NCBI RefSeq assembly: GCF_000284375.1
Contig: NC_017249.1
Span: 1,426,001-1,490,000, forward strand
DNA from: Bradyrhizobium japonicum USDA 6
GTDB lineage: Bacteria > Pseudomonadota > Alphaproteobacteria > Rhizobiales > Xanthobacteraceae
Direction of reading: 5' to 3'
Length of the DNA: 64,000 nt
The notes beneath the pieces were generated by a model. It worked only from the letters and a program-made list of their open reading frames with translations, ran no database searches and was not told the origin of the DNA. A program made the position numbers and the translations under genes. Below are positions 39,651 to 47,660 of this stretch, one piece after another (the stretch's first letter is position 1; each line of letters starts with the position of its first letter).

Positions 39651-41606
39651 TCAGCCGGTGGCGGCGGCGTCGCTATCCGGAAAGGTTTTCGGCAGTTGCA
39701 GCCGTACGCGCGTACCCGAGGAATCCGAGGCCAGATCCAGCACCGCGCCGCAGCGCGCGGCGCGGCTTCGCATGTTGCGCAGCCCCCGCGCAGTCTGGCC
39801 AGCACTGCCAGCTTCGCCGTTGCCGGACAGGGCAAAGCCCTTGCCGTCGTCCGCGACGCTGATCATGCCCCGCGGTCCTTGGCCGTTCTCTCGGCCGTTC
39901 TCTTGGCCATCTCCTTGGCCATCGTCGAGCGTCTCGATGGTAACAACGATATGGCGCGCCTGCGCGTGCTTGACCGCGTTGGTCACGGCCTCGTCGAGGA
40001 TGCGCACGATCTGGATGACGTGCCATGGCCGCAGCTCAGGATGCAGCGGCAGGCCCTGCGGCGTCGCCACGTGCCATCCGAGGGCGACGTCGTGCGGCCG
40101 CAACTGTGCCGCCGCGCGCTCGCGCCAGGAGCCGAGCGCAAGCATCAGGTCGCCGCCGATGTCGTCCATGGAATCGATGACGAGGCGCAGATCCTTCAGC
40201 GCGGCGCGCGCGGCGTCCGTGATGCCTGAGCTCTCGTGTCCACGCTCGGAGAGCGCGACGATGCTGACGAGCTGGCCGCCGAGGCCGTCATGCAGGTCGC
40301 GCATCAGCCGCGTGCGCTCGTTGGCGAGTGCAGCCGCCCGCGCACGTTCCTCCTCGCGCGCAAAGCTCGCCTTCAGCCGCTCCTCCGCCTCGCGCACGCG
40401 CGTCACGAGCTGGCTGGCAAAACTGTCGACCTGGTTCAGGGCGCGGGCGAAGCGCCAGGTCAGCCCGGCGCCGATCGCGACCAGCATCGCCGAATAGGAC
40501 AGGCGCGAGACGAAGATGCGCTCGTTGGTCATGATCTCGAACACCGACAGCATGTCGTGGACCCAGCAGGTCAGCACGATGGTCACTGCGCAGCCGAGCG
40601 TGAAGCTCGCGGCGTCCTGCCTCCGCACCACCTGTGCCGCCGTGATGCTGGCCATCAGCAGCAGACAGACGCCGACCATGGGAATGCCGAGGACCAGGAA
40701 GAGAATGCGCGGTAGCGGCGGGCCGCCCACCAGTCCGACCGCGAACACCACGATGCCCGGCACGAACAGCAGGGCGCCATAGCGCGGCCAGCGCCAACCG
40801 AAGAACAGCAGGGCGAAGACGACGATCAGCGCGCTCTCGGTCGGCGCCGATGCCAGCAGCACCGCGGCAAGCCGCGATGTCGTGGCCGGCGGCACCGGCG
40901 GCGGCACGAACGCCTGCACCACGCCGAGCACCATCGCCACCGCCAGCACGCCATAGACCGGCTCGCGCCGCCGCATCAGCCACATGATGGCGAGGATGAC
41001 GGCGAGGATCGATTGCCAGGCGGAGAACACCACGGGCAGCGTGACGAACAGCAATGTGCGTGTCTCGTAGGACGGACGCAGGGCAGCATCCGGCCCGACA
41101 TAGACGGTGTCGAGAAAGCCCTTCAGCGGCCCCCAAACGAACAGCCGCACCGCGATCTCGTTGTCGCCGTCATGCAGCAGCGAGGCGGGGATGAGCGCGA
41201 TCTGTGGCGTGTTGCGGTCCGGCCGGTTGGCGTTGGCATCGCGGCGGGAGTCGAGCACGACGACGCCGTTGACGGCGACCTCCACCGCGTTGCTGAAGCG
41301 CGGCAGGAATACGGACCATCCGGCATCGTCGTCTCTGAAAGTGAAGGTGCCGGTGTAGAGCGGAGGATCTGACAGCGAATAGCGCGACGACGTGAAATGC
41401 GGCAGCGTCACGGGACGGGTGGCGCCGTCCTCCCGCAGCGAAAATCCGCTGACTGCAAAATCGTCGGGGTCGCTGGGCTGGAGCAGCCGCAGCCCCAGGA
41501 TGGTGACGATCACGATCAGCGCTTGGAGCAGCAGATAAGGCACGAGGCGCGCCACGATCAGCCGGCGCCGCGGTCGCGCAGGTGCCTTCGCCGCAATCTC
41601 GCTCAC
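39651..41606 (-). CDS. NarL-type sensor histidine kinase with 7TM-like input domain
   Basis: The 651-residue inner-membrane sensor starts at a GTG overlapping the regulator stop (GTGA). A first helix (20-40) and an extracytoplasmic beta domain (about 45-180, the 7TMR-DISM extracellular type) precede seven or so helices (185-385). A coiled segment leads to the HisKA_3 box RDLHDGLGGQ with phosphorylated His439, the N box DEAVTNAVKHA (538-548) and the G box DDGKG (586-590). A Gly/Gln/Asn-rich insert at 561-578 comes from a 12-bp DNA repeat inside the ATPase domain. The signal is unknown. Confidence 0.9.
   Translation of the reverse strand: MSEIAAKAPARPRRRLIVARLVPYLLLQALIVIVTILGLRLLQPSDPDDFAVSGFSLREDGATRPVTLPHFTSSRYSLSDPPLYTGTFTFRDDDAGWSVFLPRFSNAVEVAVNGVVVLDSRRDANANRPDRNTPQIALIPASLLHDGDNEIAVRLFVWGPLKGFLDTVYVGPDAALRPSYETRTLLFVTLPVVFSAWQSILAVILAIMWLMRRREPVYGVLAVAMVLGVVQAFVPPPVPPATTSRLAAVLLASAPTESALIVVFALLFFGWRWPRYGALLFVPGIVVFAVGLVGGPPLPRILFLVLGIPMVGVCLLLMASITAAQVVRRQDAASFTLGCAVTIVLTCWVHDMLSVFEIMTNERIFVSRLSYSAMLVAIGAGLTWRFARALNQVDSFASQLVTRVREAEERLKASFAREEERARAAALANERTRLMRDLHDGLGGQLVSIVALSERGHESSGITDAARAALKDLRLVIDSMDDIGGDLMLALGSWRERAAAQLRPHDVALGWHVATPQGLPLHPELRPWHVIQIVRILDEAVTNAVKHAQARHIVVTIETLDDGQGDGQENGRENGQGPRGMISVADDGKGFALSGNGEAGSAGQTARGLRNMRSRAARCGAVLDLASDSSGTRVRLQLPKTFPDSDAAATG
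39878..39925. repeat. 12-bp tandem repeat inside the kinase gene
   Basis: Four units lie head to tail: cttggccgttct, ctcggccgttct, cttggccatctc and cttggccatcgt. Read on the minus strand they give the GQGDGQENGRENGQ loop between the N and G boxes of the ATPase domain. The length is a multiple of three, so copy-number change would keep the frame. Confidence 0.82.
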
Positions 41607-42292
41607 AGCTTGATCAGGCCCTGCTGCACCGCCTCGAACACCGCTTCGCTACGCGTGTGCACTTCGAGCTTGCGATAGATGTTCTTGATGTGGCCCGGCA
41701 CGGTCTGCCTGGACAGGCCGAGATGGCTCGCGATCTCGGCGTAGCTGAAACCCTTGGCGATCCCCCAGAGGATGTCGATCTCGCGCGGGGTGAGCCGTGC
41801 GGTGTTGAGCACGGGACCCCGCGGCGGCTCGGCCGAACTCGGCGCGGCGCCTTGCGTTCTGCGCACGATGAAACGGGCGATCGAGGCCGAGATCGGCGAA
41901 TGGCCGGCGACCAGATCGCGCACGGTGGTGGCGATGTCGGTCGGGAAGGCGTCCTTCAGGAGATAGCCGGTGGCGCCGACCGTGATCGCCGAGATCACGC
42001 TCTCCTCGTCGCCGAGCGCCGAGATCACCATGATCTCGGTGTCGGGAAAGCGCTGCCGGGTCTCGCGGATCAGCTCGATGCCATGGCCGTCGGGCAGCCG
42101 CAGATCGGTCAGCAGCACCCGCGGCGCGCCGCCGTTCAGGGCCTGGCGCGCCTCGCCGAGCGTGGCTGCGCTGCGCACCTTGTAGCCGGCCTTGACCAGC
42201 GCATCCTGGAGCCGCCAGCAGGTCGGCGCGTCGTCCTCGACGAGGAGGATGGTGATGGCCTCACCCGTCTCGCCCTGTTCGCTCATGTTCAT
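41603..42292 (-). CDS. LuxR/NarL-family response regulator
   Basis: The 229-residue regulator has a receiver domain with acidic ED(20-21), phospho-acceptor Asp63 in LLTDLRLPDG and Lys in YLLKDAF, and a C-terminal LuxR-type helix-turn-helix (LTPREIDILWGIAKGFSYAEIASHLGLSRQTVPGHIKNIYRKLEVHTRSEAVFEA). The usual S-x-x-T-V-K reads RQTVPGHIK. It is encoded upstream of, and coupled to, its sensor kinase; ATGs at 42292 and 42286 are both possible starts. Confidence 0.93.
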   Translation of the reverse strand: MNMSEQGETGEAITILLVEDDAPTCWRLQDALVKAGYKVRSAATLGEARQALNGGAPRVLLTDLRLPDGHGIELIRETRQRFPDTEIMVISALGDEESVISAITVGATGYLLKDAFPTDIATTVRDLVAGHSPISASIARFIVRRTQGAAPSSAEPPRGPVLNTARLTPREIDILWGIAKGFSYAEIASHLGLSRQTVPGHIKNIYRKLEVHTRSEAVFEAVQQGLIKL

Positions 42293-42407
42293 CGTCCCGC
42301 ACCGCGTGTCCCCCGCGGCGCGAGGCCAAGTTTAGCCGCGGCGCGAACGCCGCGACACCCATAATCATGGGGGCGTTGTCACTCTTCCGCTTCGTTGTGG
42401 CCGGCGC

Positions 42408-45155
42408 CTACTGCCTTGCCGCAGCCGATGGCGTCGGCAGCGCGGGCAGACGCTGTACCGTGATCCGCGCCGTGCCGCTGTTGTTCTTGTAGTATTGTTC
42501 GTCGGGCCCGAAATAGTCGGCGTAATTTGCTGGGGCCAGCCATCGCAGGAAGCCCGGGACGATCTGCACGGCGTCGTTGACGTAGAAGAACAGCTCGCCG
42601 GAATCAGGTGCGGTGAATTCAGCCACCATCCGGTCTGCAAGTTTCTGCGTGTCCCAGACCTTGCGTGCCGACTCGTCTGGCGGAAGCGCATCGAATGTAC
42701 CCATCTTCACGATATCAGCCTTGAGTTTCGTCAGCTTCGCCGCATCGTCCGCGCTCGATTCCTCAGCTTTTTCGATGCGGACGGGATATCTGTTTTTTGG
42801 CTCATCCTGAGCATTGTCCTCGGGGAGGGTCGGGTCAATGCGGCGCGGCAGTTCATCTGCCGACATCACGTTCATGGCCTGCAGCGGCTGATCGTTCAGG
42901 CCCTTCTCGCCGACGCGTACGACCGGCTGGAACCAGTCCGCGCCGAACAGTCGCCGGGTCGGGAGAGCGAGGTAGTGGTGGTTTTCGTAGGTCTGGAATC
43001 CGTTGACGCCGGTCATGATCGTGCGGTCGAACCAGCGTTGGTCGATATCGATCCAGACCCGGTATTTGCGGCCCTTCTCCACGGCGAGCCTGCTGGCCCA
43101 GCAGAACTGGTTGACGTTGAAAAGCTCGGTCGCAGCAAGCGCGTTGTCGCCCACCGGCTTGGCTGGCGGAATGTCTAACGCGACGTTCGCTCCATTTTTC
43201 TTCGCCTCCGCGGCTCTTGTTTCCGGGGTTTCGCAAACCTGTCCGGTCGCGACGCGCCAGGTGAAGAAGCTGCTCGAGGCGATCAGCAAGGCCGCGGCGT
43301 AGATGACGACGATGGAGACGATGGGAAAGATGATCTTGGTGAACGGAAAGCTCATCCACCACGCACTTCGCTGCATCAAACCGCCGAACCTGAACAACAA
43401 ACTCATCCGGCTGAGGTTTTTTGCGCTCGCCTTCCGTTCCGGCCGGTACCAGGCGAGCCGCGCGCGCTCCTGGATGCCATCACGCAGCGAGGCGTTGATG
43501 CTCCAAACCCACCACGTGACCAGCACGACGAGTGAGGTCGCGACGGGATAATAGAGTGCGATATTGAGCCATGGCCCCGCATAGGAGGGCAACATGTTCT
43601 TGAGCAGGTTCGCGATGGAGCCGAGCACGGCGCTGAAACCCCAGTCGATGTTGCTGACAAAATCGCGCAGGCTCTTGCCGGATGTATCTATGATCTTGCG
43701 GGCGATCCACGGCCAGGCGACAATGATGGCCGTCATGATCAGGAGCGAGAAATAGGCCACGCGTCGCCACCACACGGCGCCGCGCGCCAGATTCGCCATG
43801 TCCGCGTCTGGCGCTTTCATTCCAGTGAAGGCGTCGGATTCCTCCTTGCTTATCGGGCGCCTCGCTTTCTTCACGTAGGCGTCATGCATGGCTTGGTGCG
43901 CGCCGTCATTGGTGAGCTCCCTGATGCTTCCGTCGGGCATCAGCACCCGCGCGTTCGCCGGCAGCATGATCGGCGCATAATCGTCGCATCCGAACAGCAT
44001 TCGTTCGACCACGGCGAAGTGAACGACCGGTTTGCCGCCGTTCACATCGCCTTCGAGGACCGGCCGCGGACCGTAGCGGTAAAGCACGGCGGCGCCGCTG
44101 CGTGAATCGTGCTTTGGCCCGATCGCCGATTGATACTCGCGGAAACGCTCGATCGTGCCCTTCTGGAAGCGCAATTGGCCACCGAGCTGTTCGGCCATCC
44201 AGACCAGCGGAACGAAGGAGAGGGTGGAATCCGGGTAACCGCCGCCAATGTCGGAATGGACGCCCGCGAACCACACCTCCTTGACAGTCTGGTCATTCGC
44301 CAGACGGCTCTGGTCGATCCGCAGCGGATGAAAGGTGGTGCGCTCGTCGTCAAGCGCGAGCGCGTGACAGATGTGCTTCGCCTTGCGCGAAGGCCGGTGA
44401 TTGCGGAACGAAATCGGCCAAATTGCCCAGTCGATCGCGACGCGCAGCTCCTCGATCGGTACGCCGAAAGCCTCGACCGTGTCGAACAGCCCGAGGAATT
44501 CGATCTCGACGTTCTTGCGGCCGGCCATGGCCTTGCGGACCGTGCAATAGGAGCGGTGCCTGCAGACGAAATGGTAGATGATGAGCAGCAGGTCGCGAAT
44601 CCAGCGCGCAATCCAGATCGTCGGCAGGCTGCGATAGCCCACCGATTCCTTGCGGTATTCCCGCCATGCGGACATGGCGTTGCGCTCCATCTCGGCATGC
44701 GAGACCGGCTCGCCCTCGATCTCCGCCGGCACCAATCCCTGGCTCGCGATCAGCGCCGCCAGCGTTCGCGCGGTGAAGGCGCCGCGGCTGAAGCCGAAGA
44801 TGTAGATCTCGTCGTCCTCGCGCCAGTTCCAGCACAGGAAGCGGTAGAGCTTGCGGACGTTGGAGGGAACGCCGATACCGGTGGCGCCGTCGATGGCTGC
44901 GAGCGGCGCCCAGCCGGCGGTGCCGACGCCCTTGATGTAGTGGGCGATCTGGTCCGGCTGGGTGTGGTCGAGCGCTTCATAGAGCCGCCAGACGCTGGAT
45001 TCCTGGGCGGTGAACGCGTTGCCCGTGCCGTCGGCGAACAGCACCAGCTTGCGCTTCGACAGGGTGGTGGCTGTCGTCTCGCCGGCGCTTGCATCGTCAT
45101 GCGTGTGCTTGGGTCTGGCAGAATTACCATTCTGCGCGCCATCATGCTGGGTCAT
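42408..45155 (-). CDS. DUF2235 hydrolase with transmembrane segments
   Basis: The 915-residue protein starts at ATG 45155 after an AGAGGGG site. Residues about 34-400 form the DUF2235 alpha/beta-hydrolase: ADGTGN at 41-46, nucleophile elbow GFSRG at 121-125, acid in LFDTV (225) and VHSDIGGGY at 299-307. DUF2235 covers phospholipases such as type VI effector Tle1. Here the hydrolase is followed by three strongly hydrophobic segments in the 460-640 range and a roughly 250-residue C-terminal domain, so it is probably membrane-bound. No type VI genes are adjacent. It more likely acts on the cell's own lipid or polymer. Confidence 0.85.
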   Translation of the reverse strand: MTQHDGAQNGNSARPKHTHDDASAGETTATTLSKRKLVLFADGTGNAFTAQESSVWRLYEALDHTQPDQIAHYIKGVGTAGWAPLAAIDGATGIGVPSNVRKLYRFLCWNWREDDEIYIFGFSRGAFTARTLAALIASQGLVPAEIEGEPVSHAEMERNAMSAWREYRKESVGYRSLPTIWIARWIRDLLLIIYHFVCRHRSYCTVRKAMAGRKNVEIEFLGLFDTVEAFGVPIEELRVAIDWAIWPISFRNHRPSRKAKHICHALALDDERTTFHPLRIDQSRLANDQTVKEVWFAGVHSDIGGGYPDSTLSFVPLVWMAEQLGGQLRFQKGTIERFREYQSAIGPKHDSRSGAAVLYRYGPRPVLEGDVNGGKPVVHFAVVERMLFGCDDYAPIMLPANARVLMPDGSIRELTNDGAHQAMHDAYVKKARRPISKEESDAFTGMKAPDADMANLARGAVWWRRVAYFSLLIMTAIIVAWPWIARKIIDTSGKSLRDFVSNIDWGFSAVLGSIANLLKNMLPSYAGPWLNIALYYPVATSLVVLVTWWVWSINASLRDGIQERARLAWYRPERKASAKNLSRMSLLFRFGGLMQRSAWWMSFPFTKIIFPIVSIVVIYAAALLIASSSFFTWRVATGQVCETPETRAAEAKKNGANVALDIPPAKPVGDNALAATELFNVNQFCWASRLAVEKGRKYRVWIDIDQRWFDRTIMTGVNGFQTYENHHYLALPTRRLFGADWFQPVVRVGEKGLNDQPLQAMNVMSADELPRRIDPTLPEDNAQDEPKNRYPVRIEKAEESSADDAAKLTKLKADIVKMGTFDALPPDESARKVWDTQKLADRMVAEFTAPDSGELFFYVNDAVQIVPGFLRWLAPANYADYFGPDEQYYKNNSGTARITVQRLPALPTPSAAARQ

Positions 45156-45326
45156 GGGGCCCCTCTGGCAATCGACGGTGAAGCACTTCAGGCTGAAGCC
45201 GTTCAGCACTCCACGATTTCAATCAATGGTTGCGTCATGAAAAGCAGGTGCATTCTGTGCATAGTCCCGTTGAGGTAGCAAGCGGGATCGCGCCGCCGCG
45301 CCACCAGGATTCGCGCAACCGCGGGG

Positions 45327-45560
45327 CTACGGGATTTCCACCTTCGGCGGCGGATAGCGGCGCGCCAGCGCCGACAGCGGCAGGTGCCGTTCGCCTTCCG
45401 GCAGCTCCAGAAAGGCCAGCACTTGCGGCCGCTTCCAGTCACCGATGCCGAAATCCATCGCCGTCCATTTCTGCGGCTCGGGGCCTTCGAGGCCCCGGAC
45501 CCAGACGAAATAGCGGGGGAGGTCGTCGGCATCCGCTTCCGTCGTGCGTCTCCTGGCCAT
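45327..45560 (-). CDS. Conserved small protein of unknown function
   Basis: The 77-residue soluble protein has the pattern RYFVWVRGLEGPEPQKWTAMDFG and VLAFLELPEGERHLPLSALARRYPPP. It has no signal peptide. Starts at ATG 45560 or TTG 45563 are equally possible. The Trp/Pro-rich composition is clearly coding. The neighbours give no clue to function. Confidence 0.68.
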   Translation of the reverse strand: MARRRTTEADADDLPRYFVWVRGLEGPEPQKWTAMDFGIGDWKRPQVLAFLELPEGERHLPLSALARRYPPPKVEIP

Positions 45561-45684
45561 CAAAGCTGCTCACTGCATCACCATTTCGTTGCGATAGGAT
45601 ATAGGTATCGGCTCGCTGAAGTCGAACTCCCGGCTGCGGGTCCTGTGAGGCTGGACCGGTTGGTTAATGTGCAGGTCTGAAGAT

Positions 45685-46145
45685 ATGAACGAAGCGACGA
45701 GCGATGGCTGGGGTGCCGCCACGGACGTCACGAAAAAGCTGACCGGCTCGTGGTCCTTCAACCGTGTCATCGAAGGCCAGGCTACGATGCAGGGTATCGC
45801 GATCTTCACGCCCCTGGACGGGGGCGGCTGGCCTATCGCGAGCAGGGATATCTGAAGCTCGCGAACGGCACCATTGTGCAGGCCGAACGCGAATACGTCT
45901 TCAGCAACAGCGGCGGAGGATTCAAGGTCTTCTTCAGGGAAGATCCGCTGCGGCTGTTTCACGAGATTTCACTGTCCGCATCTTCCGGAGGAGAGCTGAG
46001 CGGACGTGCGCGCCATCTTTGCAGGCACGACGACTATCAGTCGGCCTACATGTTTCGGCCGGATGGAACGTTCGTCGTCCGTCATGTCGTGTCGGGTCCA
46101 CGCAAGGACTACACGATGAACACGACCTACAGGCGTCTCCCGTGA
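45685..46145 (+). pseudogene. DUF6314-like protein, frameshifted
   Basis: The first frame (from ATG 45685) reads LTGSWSFNRVIEGQATMQGIAIFTPLDGG and then hits a stop at 45853-45855. The second frame continues LAYREQGYLKLANGTIVQAEREYVFS...HEISLS...YMFRPDGTFVVRHVVSGPRKDYTMNTTYRRLP to 46145. Together they give one DUF6314-like lipocalin-type protein of about 153 residues. The break is at the five-G run 45820-45824; a sixth G would restore D-G-G-R-L-A-Y. Either the gene is broken, or the sequence lacks a base there. Confidence 0.8.
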
Positions 46146-46180
46146 TCAAGCCGGGGCGATGGCGGCGGCCGTGCCGTCTC

Positions 46181-46483
46181 TCACCGCCAGAGCTCACTCT
46201 CCGCCACGCGGTTGATGTCGGCGAGCCGGCGGTTGGCGTCGGCGTTCAGGTCGATGCTGGCCACCAGCGTCAGCAGGCGGTGATAGGCGCCGTCGGCGAT
46301 TTCGACCGGCAGCGGCTCCTCGTCAAAGGCCTCGACATAGCTGCCGACGAGGCCGCTCAACAGGCGGCAAAGACCGCGCTGGGCGGGATCGTCCCGGCCG
46401 AGCGTCTCGAGCTTTTGCTGAAATGTCCGGAAGGTGCGCAGGCCGTGGTGCTGTTGCGAAAGCCACGTATGCAGGTCGTTCAT
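46181..46483 (-). CDS. Conserved small helical protein of unknown function
   Basis: The 100-residue soluble, all-helical protein starts at ATG 46483, six bases after GAAGGAG. HTWLSQQHHGLRTFRTFQQKLETLG, LCRLLSGLVGSYVEAFDEEPLPVEIA and RLLTLVASIDLNADANRRLADINRVAESELW are the helices. No known family is recognised. It is the last gene before the change in composition at about 46.5 kb. Confidence 0.75.
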   Translation of the reverse strand: MNDLHTWLSQQHHGLRTFRTFQQKLETLGRDDPAQRGLCRLLSGLVGSYVEAFDEEPLPVEIADGAYHRLLTLVASIDLNADANRRLADINRVAESELWR

Positions 46484-47005
46484 GTGAGCTCCTTCGAGTT
46501 ACAGAAGAAGCTACCGGTTTATACAGGCGGGATGTGACGATTGGAAGGGGAGGGGGAAATTGAGGCTGCTTCGGCGGGACAGCCTTCGCTGTTTCGCATG
46601 GATAGACTTGCGCCTGGCTCGCCCAGCCGTAGCTGCGAAGCAGCGAAGGCTGGTGCGCCATTCAGAACAAAGATGCGAACTCGTATGTTATTGAGATATC
46701 AATATAATTTCTAGCCCATTAGCCCGTGAATGCTTCTCAACCTCCCGGAATGCATCACGCGGCTAGTTGTTTGAATTACCGTGGAGCTGGAAGGCGGCCG
46801 GTTCGGTCCGGGCTAAGCCCTTCCAATCCTGAGGTTTTTTGTGCACTCGTATAAATTGCCCCTTCACGACCGAACCAACCAATGCGATATCGGACGGGTA
46901 TATTGCCGGAAGCTCGATGGGACCACAGCGTCCTGTGCCGCCTAACCTCGCTTATACTTTGAGGCCGCGACAACGAACACCACGGAACGAGGAGAGGAGG
47001 CGTTT
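46484..47005. other. Gene-free boundary region before the helicase module
   Basis: The region holds no credible gene. Near its left end is an inverted repeat with 12-base arms cagccttcgctg (46580-46591) and cagcgaaggctg (46641-46652). From about 46660 to 46760 the sequence is unusually AT-rich for this genome (ttattgagatatcaatataatttc), which suggests a junction of inserted DNA and a possible promoter for the module. Confidence 0.6.
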
Positions 47006-47660
47006 CTGTCAAGCATCACCGCAGCCGATCTGGCAGCTGTGCTCTCCGGCGACCCCGAAGCTCTGGATGTTCATCTGTCGCTCGTTGACCGAGATGTCGT
47101 CATCGACGGATACCAGGTCAAAATTCACTGTCACTGCCTCACTGTCGACGGCAACGGGCGGGTATGCCAGCGTCACCCATGAAGGGATGCTGAAGCTTTA
47201 TTGGGGCGAATCTAAAATCTACAAAGATGCGGCCACCGCCATCAAAGACTGTCTGGCCTCGGTTGCGCCTTTCCTGATCGAGCCGGAGCACGAAGACGCT
47301 GGACGGGAGCGCGACCTCATTCTCTTGAGCGACAAGGCTGATTTGAGCGATCCGGCGTTGACCGAGGCGCTCAAACGCTACTTCGATAAGATGTCGCCAA
47401 TGTCCAAACGCGTTAAATATTGCGCTGTCGCCCTCGTGGGCTTTGATGCTGCCTTCTATCCTGGCGACAGAGCTCAAGCTATTGCGGACGAAATGAAAGA
47501 AGCGGCGCGGATCGAACTCAAGAAATGGAGCTCAACGATCGGAACGCGCCTGAAGAAAGAAAAACTGGAGCAGGTTGAAGTCGAGCTATTTTGCCTTCCG
47601 CTGCCGTCCGCCGAAGACTTCCGGGCCGCGTTCCTAAAGGCGATGGGGCAGACCGTATGA
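47006..47660 (+). pseudogene. hamA: Hachiman HamA-like (DUF1837) nuclease, degraded
   Basis: The N-terminal part (SSITAADLAAVLSGDPEALDVHLSLVDRDVV..KIHCHCLTVDGNGR) lies in one frame, opened by GGAGAGGAGG at 46991-47000 and a CTG at 47006 where a start codon is expected; that frame stops at 47180-47182. The C-terminal part (YASVTHEGMLKLYWGESKIYKDAATAIKDCLASVAPFL...ELFCLPLPSAEDFRAAFL) is in another frame and runs to 47660. GESK is the E-x-K half of the PD-(D/E)xK nuclease motif of HamA. From remembered homologues about 80-90 codons between the parts, including the metal-binding Asp, are missing. A short product from ATG 47094 or 47187 remains possible. The stop overlaps hamB (ATGA). Confidence 0.75.
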
